DNA from: Paraburkholderia sp. C35
GTDB taxonomy: Bacteria; Pseudomonadota; Gammaproteobacteria; Burkholderiales; Burkholderiaceae
Assembly (NCBI RefSeq): GCF_003121405.1
Contig: NZ_QBUY01000047.1
Location: 1-64,000 of the forward strand
Direction of reading: 5' to 3'
DNA length: 64,000 bases
The translations under genes were made by a program, and so were the position numbers. Under the pieces are notes generated by a model. That model was not told where the DNA came from and did not search any database. It saw only the letters and a program-made list of their open reading frames with translations. Positions 53,021 through 61,930 of this stretch are shown piece after piece; position 1 is the first letter of the stretch, and each line of letters starts with the position of its first letter.

Positions 53021-53935
53021 ATGACCCCGGATCAGCTTATAACTTTCGCCGCCGTCGCCGAGCATCGCAATATCAGCCATGCCGCCGTCGCCTTGCACCT
53101 GTCGCAGCCCGCCGTGTCGGGCCAGTTGCGGCAATTGCAGGACGAATTCGGCGAGCCGCTCTATCTGCGTGAAGGGCGCGGCGTACGCCTCACGCCCGCC
53201 GGCGAGCAGCTTGCCAGCTACGCCGCGCGGCTGCGCGACACCTTTCGCCAGGCGCACGCGTACCGCGATGCGCTGCGCGGCATGGAGCAGGGCACGCTGC
53301 GCATAGGCGCGAGCACGACACCCGCGAGCTATCTGCTGCCGTATCTGATCGCTGCATTCCAGCGTCGCCATCCCGACGTGACCGTCCACACCGACGACGG
53401 CAACACCGCCGATATCGTTGGCGCGCTGTCGTCGTTCGATATCGCGCTGGTCGAAGGGCAGGTCGGCGGCGATCTGCCGCCGGACACCGTCGTGCACGCG
53501 TGGCAGGAGGATGAAATCGTCGCGATCATGCCGCGCTCGCATCCACTGGCCATGACGGGCTCGAATACGGTCACGCTCGACGCGCTGAGCGAACATGCGC
53601 TGGTGTTGCGCGAGGAAGGCTCGGGCGTGCGGCAACTGATCGAGCGCGCCTTCGCGCGGGCGGGCGCGCCGATGCGCGTCGCGCTGGCCATCGCGGGCGT
53701 CGAGGGCGTGAAGGAAGCCGTGCGCGCGGGCATGGGCGTCGGCTTTGTCTCGGCGATGTCGATGCGCCATGAGAACGAGACGCTGTGCCGTCTGCCGCTC
53801 GGCCCCGAACCGCTGACGCGGCGCTTTTCGATCCTCGTGCCGCACGCGAGTGCGCCGTCGCGGCTGGTCGGCCGCTTTCTCGAACTGTGCCTGAACGGCG
53901 AGGCGCGGCCCGCAGCGGGCGAGTCCGACCGTTAA
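53021..53935 (+). CDS. LysR family regulator (YeiE-like)
   Basis: A 304-residue LysR protein. The helix-turn-helix covers about 1-60 (MTPDQLITFAAVAEHRNISHAAVALHLSQPAVSGQLRQLQDEFGEPLYLREGRGVRLTPAGEQL). The effector domain continues from about residue 90 (RIGASTTPASYLLPYLIAAFQRRHPDVTV). It is divergent from yeiH, matching the YeiE-YeiH pairing known in enterobacteria, and so likely controls it. The ATG at 53021 is the first of the frame. It is upstream of but not clearly linked to the kgu operon. Confidence 0.9.
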   Translation: MTPDQLITFAAVAEHRNISHAAVALHLSQPAVSGQLRQLQDEFGEPLYLREGRGVRLTPAGEQLASYAARLRDTFRQAHAYRDALRGMEQGTLRIGASTTPASYLLPYLIAAFQRRHPDVTVHTDDGNTADIVGALSSFDIALVEGQVGGDLPPDTVVHAWQEDEIVAIMPRSHPLAMTGSNTVTLDALSEHALVLREEGSGVRQLIERAFARAGAPMRVALAIAGVEGVKEAVRAGMGVGFVSAMSMRHENETLCRLPLGPEPLTRRFSILVPHASAPSRLVGRFLELCLNGEARPAAGESDR

Positions 53936-54011
53936 GGGATTACCACTATTGGCGCGACCTTCGACGCGGGGCAGTATTCGCTCCAGGCGCTAGGGCGCTT
54001 TTTTGATACCC

Positions 54012-54035
54012 GTCTTTGGAACCGATTCCAAAGAC
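54012..54035 (+). promoter_or_regulatory. Candidate PtxS operator upstream of kguE
   Basis: A 24-base perfect inverted repeat with 10-base arms (GTCTTTGGAA and TTCCAAAGAC) around CCGA. Its core TGGAACCGATTCCA resembles the TGAAACCGGTTTCA operator reported for PtxS in pseudomonads. It lies 31 bases before the kguE start codon. Confidence 0.75.
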
Positions 54036-54065
54036 AGTTTTCAGCAATAAAGCAAGGTGGTTGGC

Positions 54066-54830
54066 ATGCCGGAAGTCGTTATCGTCGCGAGTGCGTTTGG
54101 TCCTGATGCGATCCGCAAGGACGGTCATCACGCGTGGCTGAAGGCGGCGGCGCAGGCGGGCGCGTCGGGTTTCGAAGTGCGCCGCGAACTGTTCGCGCTG
54201 GAAGCGGAGGCATCGACGGAAGCGCTTTGCGCGCTCGGCAAGGCCATCGCCGCGAAGGGCTTGTGGGCCGTGTATTCGACGCCCGCCGAACTCTACACGC
54301 CCGACGGCGCGCTCGACGAAGCCGCGCTGCGTCAGGCGCTGATCGACGCGACTGCGCTCGGCGCGCGCTTCGTCAAGCTGCAACTGGGCGGTTTCGCGGG
54401 CCGCGCGTACCGCGCCACGATTGCGATCTGCACGAAGGGCGTCGCGGCGCGACTCGTCGTCGAAAACGGCCAACTGGAGCGCGGCGGCTCGCTCGCCCAG
54501 TTCGACGGCCTGCTCAACGCGCTGGCGAAAGAAGGCCATCACAAGCTGGTCGGCATGACATTCGACATCGGCAACTGGCAATGGCCGGGCGTCGATCCCG
54601 TTGAAGCAGCGCGCAAGCGTGCCGATCACGTCGAGTACCTCCACTGCAAGGCGGTCGCGGGCGAGGGCATGCGCCGCTTCGCTGTCGCGCCGGCGGCGGA
54701 CGATGCCATGTTCGCAGCTGTGCTGCCGCTGTTGCCGCGCGACGTGCCGCGCGGCATCGAATTTCCCTTCGACGCGGCGCGCCTCGCCGACGACGCGTCG
54801 CATCACGTCGCCCAGCTCGCGTCCCGCTGA
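54066..54830 (+). CDS. kguE: KguE-like sugar phosphate isomerase/epimerase family protein
   Basis: A 254-residue xylose-isomerase-like TIM-barrel protein. Metal-binding style residues lie in EVRRELFALE, LQLGG, LVVENGQ, FDIGNWQW, HVEYLHCKAV and GIEFPF. It is the first gene of a five-gene set with the gene order of the Pseudomonas ptxS-kguE-kguK-kguT-kguD cluster. KguE is annotated there as an epimerase without a clear reaction in 2-ketogluconate use. The ATG at 54066 follows AAGGTGG; an in-frame GTG lies at 54057. Confidence 0.85.
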   Translation: MPEVVIVASAFGPDAIRKDGHHAWLKAAAQAGASGFEVRRELFALEAEASTEALCALGKAIAAKGLWAVYSTPAELYTPDGALDEAALRQALIDATALGARFVKLQLGGFAGRAYRATIAICTKGVAARLVVENGQLERGGSLAQFDGLLNALAKEGHHKLVGMTFDIGNWQWPGVDPVEAARKRADHVEYLHCKAVAGEGMRRFAVAPAADDAMFAAVLPLLPRDVPRGIEFPFDAARLADDASHHVAQLASR

Positions 54831-54866
54831 GACGGCGGCGCGCGCCACGACACATCAGGAGAAGCC

Positions 54867-55829
54867 ATGTATCCGACACTCGATGTCATCACCTACGGCG
54901 AAGCGATGGCGATGTTCGTCGCCGCCGAAACGGGCGCGCTCGCGGGCGTCGGCCAGTTCACGAAGCGCATTGCGGGCGCCGACCTCAACGTGGCGATCGG
55001 CCTGTCGCGCCTCGGCTTCAAGGTCGGCTACATGAGCCGCGTCGGCGACGACTCGTTCGGCCAATATGTGCGCGACACGCTGACGAAAGAAGGCATCGAC
55101 CAGGGTTGCGTGACGACGGACTCACGCTATCCGACCGGCTTTCAGTTGAAGTCGAAGAACGACGACGGCAGCGATCCCGCTGTCGAGTATTTCCGGAAAG
55201 GTTCGGCGGCGAGCCATCTGTCGATGGAAGACTATGCAGCGGACTATGTGCTGCCCGCGCGACATCTGCATCTGACGGGCGTGGCGCCCGCGATTTCGGC
55301 AAGCTCGCGTGAACTGGCGTTTCATCTGGCGCGCGAAATGCGCAACGCAGGCAAAACGATTTCGTTCGATCCGAATCTGCGTCCGACGCTGTGGCCGTCG
55401 CGTGAAGCGATGGCGGCGGCCTTGAACGAACTGGCGACTTACGCCGACTGGGTGCTGCCCGGCATCGGCGAAGGCGAGATCCTGACGGGCTACACGAAAG
55501 CGGAAGACATCGCGCAGTTCTATCTGGACCGTGGCGCGAAGGGCGTGATCGTCAAGCTCGGCGCGCAGGGCGCGTACTACCGCACAGCTGACGATGCGGG
55601 CATCGTCGCCGGACAGCGGGTCGAGAAAGTAGTCGATACCGTCGGCGCGGGCGATGGCTTCGCCGTCGGCGTGGTCAGCGCATTGCTCGACGGCCGCACG
55701 TTGCCGCAGGCAGTCGCGCGCGGCAACCGCATCGGAGCGCTGGCGATTCAGGTGATCGGCGAGTCGGAAGGCCTGCCGACGCGCGCCGAACTCGACGCAC
55801 TCGAACAGGCTTCGGCGCTCGCCGCCTGA
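54867..55829 (+). CDS. kguK: 2-ketogluconokinase (PfkB family)
   Basis: A 320-residue PfkB carbohydrate kinase. The N-terminal motif is GADLNVAIGLSRLGFKVGYMSRVGDD, and the C-terminal ATP/base motif is D257TVGAGD263G. Context makes 2-ketogluconate the likely substrate, giving 2-keto-6-phosphogluconate. By sequence alone 2-keto-3-deoxygluconate kinase (KdgK) is also possible. It lies 36 bases after kguE, with AGGAGAAGCC before its ATG. Confidence 0.87.
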   Translation: MYPTLDVITYGEAMAMFVAAETGALAGVGQFTKRIAGADLNVAIGLSRLGFKVGYMSRVGDDSFGQYVRDTLTKEGIDQGCVTTDSRYPTGFQLKSKNDDGSDPAVEYFRKGSAASHLSMEDYAADYVLPARHLHLTGVAPAISASSRELAFHLAREMRNAGKTISFDPNLRPTLWPSREAMAAALNELATYADWVLPGIGEGEILTGYTKAEDIAQFYLDRGAKGVIVKLGAQGAYYRTADDAGIVAGQRVEKVVDTVGAGDGFAVGVVSALLDGRTLPQAVARGNRIGALAIQVIGESEGLPTRAELDALEQASALAA

Positions 55830-55950
55830 CGCTTCTCTTCAAGCAGTCAAACACAACAACAAGATGCGCAACCGCGCGAAGGCTTTAAGGAGCCACGCGC
55901 GGCCCAACCGCACAGCAACCGACCGCCTCAGCCAGCAACCGGAGACAACT

Positions 55951-57225
55951 ATGTCCTCATCACTCGCGATTCGCCGTTGGTGGACGATCATGCCGATCGT
56001 CTTCATCACCTACAGCCTCGCCTATCTCGATCGCGCGAACTACGGCTTCGCGGCCGCCGCGGGCATCAATCAGGATCTCGGCATCAGCAAGGGTTTGTCG
56101 TCGCTGATCGGCGCGCTGTTTTTTCTCGGCTATTTCTTCTTCCAGATTCCCGGCGCGATTTACGCGGAACGCAAGAGCGTCAAGACGCTCGTGTTCTGGA
56201 GCCTGGTGTTGTGGGGCGGCTGCGCGGCGCTGACGGGCGTGGTCAGCAATATTCCTTCGCTGATGGTGATCCGCTTCGTGCTCGGCGTGGTCGAGGCTGC
56301 CGTGATGCCCGCGATGCTGATCTTCATCAGCAACTGGTTCACGAAGCGCGAACGCTCGCGTGCCAACACCTTCCTGATTCTCGGCAATCCCGTGACGGTG
56401 CTGTGGATGTCGGTGGTGTCGGGTTACCTCGTGCATTCGTTTGGCTGGCGGCATATGTTTATCGCGGAAGGCGTGCCTGCCGTCGTGTGGGCGGTGTGCT
56501 GGTGGTTCATCGTCAAGGACAAACCCGCGCAGGTGTCGTGGCTGTCGGACGCCGACAAGCAGCAGCTCGCCGATACGCTGCGCGCTGAACAGGCCGCCAT
56601 CAAGCCGGTCCGCAACTATGGCGAAGCGTTCCGCTCGCCTGCCGTCGTCAAGCTGTGCGCGCAGTATTTCTGCTGGAGCATCGGCGTGTACGGTTTCGTG
56701 CTGTGGTTGCCGTCGAATCTCAAGAACGGTTCGTCGCTCGGCATGGTCGAAACGGGCTGGCTGTCGGCGCTGCCGTATCTGGCTGCGACCATCGCGATGC
56801 TCGCGGCGTCGTGGGCGTCGGATAAACTCAACAACCGGCGCGCGTTCGTGTGGCCGTTCCTGCTGATCGGCGCAGCGGCCTTCGCCGGTTCGTATGCGCT
56901 CGGCTCGACGCATTTCTGGATGTCGTATGCGCTGCTCGTGATTGCAGGCGCCGCGATGTACGCGCCGTACGGTCCGTTCTTCGCCATCGTGCCCGAACTG
57001 CTGCCGAAGAACGTCGCGGGCGGCGCGATGGCACTGATCAACAGCATGGGCGCGCTCGGCTCGTTCGTCGGCTCGTATGTGGTCGGGTATCTGAATGGCG
57101 CGACGGGCTCGCCGTCGGCGTCGTATATGTTCATGAGCGTGGCGCTCGTCGCTGCCGTGGTGCTGACGCTTGCCGTCAAGCCGCAGCCGATGCAGACTGC
57201 GAAGCTCGCTACTCAAGGGAAGTGA
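55951..57225 (+). CDS. kguT: 2-ketogluconate transporter (MFS, anion:cation symporter family)
   Basis: A 424-residue MFS protein with twelve predicted spans of the ACS/phthalate-type family used for sugar acids. Blocks are LAYLDRANYGFAAAAGINQDLGIS, LGYFFFQIPGAIYAERKSVK and TKRERSRANTFLILGNPVTVLWMS. Gene order places it as the importer of 2-ketogluconate. The ATG at 55951 follows CCGGAGACAACT; upstream codons to 55864 are open but have no MFS sequence. Confidence 0.88.
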   Translation: MSSSLAIRRWWTIMPIVFITYSLAYLDRANYGFAAAAGINQDLGISKGLSSLIGALFFLGYFFFQIPGAIYAERKSVKTLVFWSLVLWGGCAALTGVVSNIPSLMVIRFVLGVVEAAVMPAMLIFISNWFTKRERSRANTFLILGNPVTVLWMSVVSGYLVHSFGWRHMFIAEGVPAVVWAVCWWFIVKDKPAQVSWLSDADKQQLADTLRAEQAAIKPVRNYGEAFRSPAVVKLCAQYFCWSIGVYGFVLWLPSNLKNGSSLGMVETGWLSALPYLAATIAMLAASWASDKLNNRRAFVWPFLLIGAAAFAGSYALGSTHFWMSYALLVIAGAAMYAPYGPFFAIVPELLPKNVAGGAMALINSMGALGSFVGSYVVGYLNGATGSPSASYMFMSVALVAAVVLTLAVKPQPMQTAKLATQGK

Positions 57226-57229
57226 ATCG

Positions 57230-58198
57230 ATGAAGCGCAAGATCGTCGCGTACAAGCCGTTGCCGGATGATGTGCTCGCGTATCTCCAGCAGCATGCGGA
57301 CGTGGTGCAGGCCGATGCCGCGCAGCACGATGCGTTCGTTGCCGCGCTGAACGATGCCGACGGCGCGATCGGCGCGAGTGTGAAGATCACGCCGGCGATG
57401 CTCGACGGCGCGGCGAAGCTCAAGGCGCTGTCGACCATCTCGGTCGGCTATGACAACTTCGATGTCGCCGATCTCACGAAGCGCGGCATCGTGCTCGCGC
57501 ACACGCCGGACGTGCTGACGGAATCGACGGCGGATACGGTGTTTTCGCTGATCCTCGCGAGCGCGCGGCGCGTCGTCGAACTGGCCGACTGGGTGAAAGC
57601 GGGCGAGTGGAAGGCGAGCATCGGGCCGCAGTTGTTCGGCGTCGATGTGCAGGGCAAGACGCTCGGGATTGTCGGTCTGGGACGTATCGGCGGCGCGGTG
57701 GCGCGGCGTGCGGCGCTCGGCTTCAACATGAACGTGCTGTACACCAACCGCAGCCCGAACGCGGAAGCGGAACAACGCTACGGCGCGCGCCGCGTCGAAC
57801 TCGACGAACTGCTCGCCACATCTGATTTCGTCTGCCTGCAAGTGCCGCTGACGCCGGAAACGCGTCACATGATCGGCGCGAACGAACTGCGCAAGATGAA
57901 GAAAAGCGCGATTCTGATCAACGCATCGCGCGGCCAGACGGTCGATGAACCCGCGCTGATCGAAGCGTTGCAAGCGGGCACGATCCACGGTGCGGGCCTC
58001 GATGTGTTCGACAAGGAACCTGTCGATCCCAACTCGCCGCTGCTGAAGATGAAGAATGTGGTCGCGCTGCCGCACATCGGCTCAGCGACGCACGAGACGC
58101 GTCACGCGATGGCGCGCTGCGCGGCGGAAAACCTGGTTGCCGCGCTCGACGGCACGCTGAAGATCAACGTCGTCAACCGCGAAGTCCTGTCGCGATGA
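57230..58198 (+). CDS. kguD: 2-keto-6-phosphogluconate reductase (D-2-hydroxyacid dehydrogenase)
   Basis: A 322-residue D-2-hydroxyacid dehydrogenase, similar in type to GhrB. The nucleotide motif is GLGRIG at 149-154. The catalytic trio is Arg234 (NASRGQ), Glu263 (DKEPVD) and His282 (LPHIGSAT). By context it reduces 2-keto-6-phosphogluconate to 6-phosphogluconate for the Entner-Doudoroff pathway. It starts four bases after kguT stops, and its TGA overlaps the regulator ATG. Confidence 0.88.
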   Translation: MKRKIVAYKPLPDDVLAYLQQHADVVQADAAQHDAFVAALNDADGAIGASVKITPAMLDGAAKLKALSTISVGYDNFDVADLTKRGIVLAHTPDVLTESTADTVFSLILASARRVVELADWVKAGEWKASIGPQLFGVDVQGKTLGIVGLGRIGGAVARRAALGFNMNVLYTNRSPNAEAEQRYGARRVELDELLATSDFVCLQVPLTPETRHMIGANELRKMKKSAILINASRGQTVDEPALIEALQAGTIHGAGLDVFDKEPVDPNSPLLKMKNVVALPHIGSATHETRHAMARCAAENLVAALDGTLKINVVNREVLSR

Positions 58199-59256
58199 AT
58201 ACGCCGACGTCAGGCGCACCGCGCCGCGCGACGATCAGCGATGTCGCGCGCGAGGCGGGCACGGGCAAGACGAGCATCTCGCGCTATCTGAACGGCGAGC
58301 TGAGCGTGTTGTCGCCGCAATTGCGCGCACGGATCGAAGCGGCCATCGAGCGGCTCGACTATCAGCCGAACCAGATGGCGCGCGGCCTGAAGCGCGGGCG
58401 CAACCGGCTGATCGGCATGCTGGTCGCCGACCTGACGAATCCGTATTCTGTCGAAGTGCTGCAAGGTGTCGAAGCTGCGTGCCACGCGCTCGGCTATATG
58501 CCGCTGATCTGTCACGCGGCCAACGAAGTCGATATGGAGCGGCGCTTCCTGCAACTGCTGACCACGTATCGCGTGGAAGGCGTGATCGTCAACGCGCTCG
58601 GTGTGAGCGAAGAGACGCTGCGGCCGGTTGGCGGAGGCGGCATTCCTGCCGTGCTGGTGGACCGTTCCGTCGATGGACTCGTGACCGACATGGTCGGCCT
58701 CGACAACGAAGGCGCGACGACGCTCGCCACGCGCCATCTCGTCGAGCGCGGCTTCGAACGATTGTGGTTCGTCGTGCAGCCGTTCGAGCACATCAGTTCG
58801 CGGCGCCAGCGTGAGGCGGCGTTTCATCGCGCACTGGAACAGTATCCGCAGGTGAAGGGGCGCACCGTGGTGCTCGAACTCGGCGATGCCGACGAACTTG
58901 CGCAGACCCTGAACGCGCTCGACGACGAACTGGACGCAGCCATTGCCGCGTTCGATGCGAGCCCGAATGTCCCTCGCGTCGCGCTGTTTGCCGCGAATGG
59001 TCCGGTCGCGTTGGCGCTCGCCCGTCATCTGAACCAGCGGCACGGTCCAAACTGGCAGAAGCGCGTCGCGCTGCTGTCGATCGACGATCCCGAATGGGCC
59101 GAACTGGCGGGCATCACGACGATCCGCCAGCCGACTTACGACATCGGTTATCGGGCCGTCGAGTTCCTGCATCAGCGCATCGATGGCGAGCAGACCAGCG
59201 CGCGCGACTGCCTGCTGCCGGGCGAACTGATCGAACGGGCATCGACGGCGCGCTGA
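58195..59256 (+). CDS. ptxS: LacI family regulator, PtxS-like
   Basis: A 353-residue LacI repressor. The HTH is RRATISDVAREAGTGKTSISRYLNG (about 10-34), the hinge helix LDYQPNQMARGLKRGRNRLIGM and the periplasmic-binding-like ligand domain follow. It is translationally coupled to kguD (ATGA overlap) and ends the operon. PtxS of pseudomonads binds 2-ketogluconate and represses the kgu genes; the palindrome at 54012 is its likely site here. The pseudomonad copy is generally placed before kguE, whereas here it follows kguD. Confidence 0.88.
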   Translation: MNTPTSGAPRRATISDVAREAGTGKTSISRYLNGELSVLSPQLRARIEAAIERLDYQPNQMARGLKRGRNRLIGMLVADLTNPYSVEVLQGVEAACHALGYMPLICHAANEVDMERRFLQLLTTYRVEGVIVNALGVSEETLRPVGGGGIPAVLVDRSVDGLVTDMVGLDNEGATTLATRHLVERGFERLWFVVQPFEHISSRRQREAAFHRALEQYPQVKGRTVVLELGDADELAQTLNALDDELDAAIAAFDASPNVPRVALFAANGPVALALARHLNQRHGPNWQKRVALLSIDDPEWAELAGITTIRQPTYDIGYRAVEFLHQRIDGEQTSARDCLLPGELIERASTAR

Positions 59257-59375
59257 CGTGAACTGACGCGCACGACCGCGCCGCGATTCGCGCATTCCGA
59301 CGTCCAGGCGTCAACGCGCTTACAATGCGCGGCGGGTTCCGTACTTTGCGCCGTCAGTGCGCCCGTTCAACGCTC

Positions 59376-60179
59376 ATGTCCGCCTTGCCTGTTTCCCCCG
59401 TCACGCTTGCCTTGCTCGCCGCCGCGACGATTCTGGTCGCGCTGCTTCCCGTCTACCTGTATCGCCGCTGGCGCAAGCCGTTCGCACTGGACCGGCGCGA
59501 CGCGATTGCGGGCATCGCCGTGTTCGCGCTGACCGCGATGGTGATCGAGCGCGCGCTCAACGACTATCTGCTGCGTACCAACGCGATCACCAGCGAATGG
59601 CTGTCGGACCCGCTCTCGTTCGTCGTCTACGGCGCGTTGGCGGCGGGTATCTGCGAGGAAGTGGGGCGCTTCGTCGCGATGCGCTGGCTTGCCCGGCGCA
59701 AGCCTCACGACACGGACAGGGATGGCACCGCGCTTGCCTACGGCCTGGGCCACGGCGGCGCGGAAGTGTGGCTGGTCGGCGTGCTGGTGCAGGCGCAATG
59801 GATCGCGTTCGGCGTGCTGGAAAACCGCGGCCAGCTCGATGCTTACCTTGGCAACATGCCGGCCGGGTCGCTGATGCGCAGTCATCTGTTGCTCGCGAGC
59901 CTGGCGCCTGCACTGGCCGGCGTGTTCGTGATCGAGCGCGTGGCGGCGCTGGTGTTCCAGATCGGGCTGTCGGTGCTGATGTGGCGCGGCGTGCGCGCGG
60001 GTTCGCGTGCCATACTGCCCATCGCGATTGCGGCCCACGCGCTGATCGACGTGCCGGCGGCGATGTCGCAGGCCGGGCTGCTCCCGCTCACCATCGTCGA
60101 TGCGATCTATGCCATCGCGGCCATCGCCGTGGCTGCCGTGCTGATCAGATTGCACCGGCGCGCATCGTCGGCGGCATGA
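59376..60179 (+). CDS. YhfC-like intramembrane metalloprotease family protein
   Basis: A 267-residue membrane protein with about seven to eight spans. Putative metal-site residues occur in three membrane motifs: EEVGR with Glu94/Glu95, GHGGAE with His126 and Glu130, and HALID with His221 and Asp225. This pattern matches the YhfC/PrsW-like group (DUF2324). Substrate and function are unknown. The ATG at 59376 was chosen by the hydrophobic start; the frame upstream lacks features. It is followed by the DUF3022 gene. Confidence 0.8.
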   Translation: MSALPVSPVTLALLAAATILVALLPVYLYRRWRKPFALDRRDAIAGIAVFALTAMVIERALNDYLLRTNAITSEWLSDPLSFVVYGALAAGICEEVGRFVAMRWLARRKPHDTDRDGTALAYGLGHGGAEVWLVGVLVQAQWIAFGVLENRGQLDAYLGNMPAGSLMRSHLLLASLAPALAGVFVIERVAALVFQIGLSVLMWRGVRAGSRAILPIAIAAHALIDVPAAMSQAGLLPLTIVDAIYAIAAIAVAAVLIRLHRRASSAA

Positions 60180-60245
60180 CGTCGAGGCAGTTCAAAGCGC
60201 ACCTCAAAGCAGATCAACACATCAACAGGCCAGAGGCCAATCGAC

Positions 60246-60611
60246 ATGGAAGCCTATCAGTACGAATTCGCGCACGCGGAGATCGAAGAGCTGGCGCGCG
60301 TGATCAGCGATCTTTTCCCGGAGCAGACGCAGTTCATCGAACGTCCCGACGAGAACGGCGTGCCGCAGATCGTCGTGCACTGGGTGGCGATGCGTTTCGG
60401 CGCGACGGCGAAACGCATGGAACTGACGGTCGCCATCGCGCCCGCTGCGCTCGCCCGCTACCGTGCGATGCCGCCGCGCATGCGGGGCCGGGGTTTCGCG
60501 GTGCTGCGCGCGTATGTCGAAGCGACACTGGGATCGCTGGAGGAAGAGTACGCGGAGGGCAAGACCGTGCCGCGTGAAGTGACGGTCGAACTCGGCGACG
60601 AGTTCGCCTGA
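60246..60611 (+). CDS. DUF3022 domain protein
   Basis: A 121-residue soluble protein that I recall as a DUF3022-type small protein of Burkholderiaceae. The sequence shows a mixed alpha-beta pattern (AHAEIEELARVISDLFPEQTQF, HWVAMRFGATAKRMELTVAIAP) and an acidic C-terminus. No enzyme motif is seen. It lies 66 bases after the membrane protease gene, on the same strand, and may be co-transcribed. Function unknown. Confidence 0.7.
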   Translation: MEAYQYEFAHAEIEELARVISDLFPEQTQFIERPDENGVPQIVVHWVAMRFGATAKRMELTVAIAPAALARYRAMPPRMRGRGFAVLRAYVEATLGSLEEEYAEGKTVPREVTVELGDEFA

Positions 60612-60645
60612 GTCCGAACGTCAGCGTGACCGAGGCAGGGCGCGC

Positions 60646-61083
60646 TCAGTCGGCGAGGCGGTAGACCTTGGCGAAGCGCGCGGCCTGTACGACGCCGTAA
60701 TCGCCGGGTGCGTATTGCATGATCCAGTCGCCGGCCGTGCCCCTCAGCACGTCGCCGCCTTGTGCCGAGCGCGCGAGCGAGAATGCCTCGTCCATGCGCT
60801 TTGCCAGCACGACAGCAGGACGGTTGCGGTACGCGCCGGGTTCGCCATGGGTGAGCGCTGTGTCGGCGGGCAGATACTTCGCATCGAAGCGTTCACGCGA
60901 GACCACCCAGCGGTCGCCCGTCGAGCCGGTGATCAGCGCGTCGCCGCGCGTATAACGGTTCGGACCTTCGAGGCTCATCAGTTCGCCGTCATCTGCGGCG
61001 AATTGCACGGCGACGGTTTCGTCCTTGACGACGCGTTGCGCGGCCGGGTCGGTGAGCAGGTCGATGTTCTTGAGTTCGATCAT
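60646..61083 (-). CDS. PGDYG domain protein
   Basis: A 145-residue protein with the C-terminal PGDYG motif (GDWIMQYAPGDYGVVQAARFAKVYRL) that names a small conserved family, preceded by a RYTRGDALITGSTGDRWVVSRERFDAKYLP region. The function of the family is unknown to me. Convergent with the DUF3022 gene. The ATG is at 61083. Confidence 0.8.
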   Translation of the reverse strand: MIELKNIDLLTDPAAQRVVKDETVAVQFAADDGELMSLEGPNRYTRGDALITGSTGDRWVVSRERFDAKYLPADTALTHGEPGAYRNRPAVVLAKRMDEAFSLARSAQGGDVLRGTAGDWIMQYAPGDYGVVQAARFAKVYRLAD

Positions 61084-61204
61084 GAGGCTGGGCGAAATAA
61101 CGCAAAGATTGACAGGGCCGCGTCAGCTGACGCGAATGCAAGACGCATGAGCAAACGCGGCGCAGGCGCGCATGATGCCAGATTATCGCGCCGGCCCAAT
61201 AAAA

Positions 61205-61230
61205 AACGCCTGCCGATGCGGGCAGGCGTT
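61205..61230 (-). terminator. Rho-independent terminator of the Spy-like gene
   Basis: AACGCCTGCC (61205-61214) pairs with GGCAGGCGTT (61221-61230). Read leftward it is followed by a T run (A run at 61201-61206). It lies 20 bases beyond the stop of the Spy-like gene. Confidence 0.85.
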
Positions 61231-61250
61231 GTGTGCGTCAGCGCGACGGC

Positions 61251-61763
61251 TTACTGCTTCGCGGCAGCGTCCGATGCAGGCGCGGCCGGCTTGCGCGGGT
61301 GGCTGCGGTGCGGACGGCCTTCGGGCGGCTGGCGGCGGAAGGTCTGGTCGGCGAGCTTCTTCTGTTCAGGCGAGAAGCTGTTGTAAAGCGGCTCGAACGC
61401 ATCGACGAGTTTCTTCGTGCCGTCGGCGTGCGCCTGGGTGATTTCGGCGTACTGCTTCATGTCGTCGAGGGCCGAGACGTTCGCGTTGGCGCGGCGTTGC
61501 TCGAACAGCTTGCCCATCGTTTCGCCGTTGTTGCGCATGACATCGGCGAACGCGTTCCACTGCGTTTCCTGCGCCGACGTGATCTTCAGTTGCGTGTGCA
61601 GATACTTGATGCGGTCCTCAACGCGCTGCTCGTGGTTAGCCTTGCCGGCAGCAGGAGCAGCGGCCGTCATGGCCGGGCCGGACGCGCCTGCGGGTGCCGC
61701 TGTCTGCGCGAATGCTGCGCTCATGGTCAGCGCGGAAGCGAGAATGACGAGCGTTTTTTTCAT
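61251..61763 (-). CDS. Spy/CpxP family periplasmic protein (LTxxQ)
   Basis: A 170-residue exported protein. The signal peptide is cleaved after AFAQ near residue 20, followed by an Ala/Pro-rich spacer. The helical Spy/CpxP core includes IKYLHTQLKITSAQETQWNAFADVMRNNGETM, holding the LTxxQ-type motif as LKITSAQ, and FSPEQKKLADQTFRR. Such proteins act as ATP-independent chaperones or stress sensors in the periplasm. The ATG at 61763 was chosen since the signal peptide starts there. The tail is rich in Pro, Arg, His and Ala. It is divergent from a LysR gene. Confidence 0.85.
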   Translation of the reverse strand: MKKTLVILASALTMSAAFAQTAAPAGASGPAMTAAAPAAGKANHEQRVEDRIKYLHTQLKITSAQETQWNAFADVMRNNGETMGKLFEQRRANANVSALDDMKQYAEITQAHADGTKKLVDAFEPLYNSFSPEQKKLADQTFRRQPPEGRPHRSHPRKPAAPASDAAAKQ

Positions 61764-61860
61764 TGAGACTCCTGATGTCTGTTTGTATGAGACTGAAGCT
61801 GCATGACGTGTTGGTACATTCGTATCGGCTTCGACATGCATCATGCCGTGCGCTATTAGT

Positions 61861-61878
61861 ATCACGTTATCGCGTGAT
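61861..61878. promoter_or_regulatory. Inverted repeat between the Spy-like and LysR genes
   Basis: ATCACG (61861-61866) pairs with CGTGAT (61873-61878) with a 6-base spacer, 53 bases before the LysR start. It is a possible LysR or promoter element. Confidence 0.45.
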
Positions 61879-61930
61879 TGCGTCTCTATTGCGACAACTG
61901 CTTACAACCGAAACGATCGGGAAATAGCCG

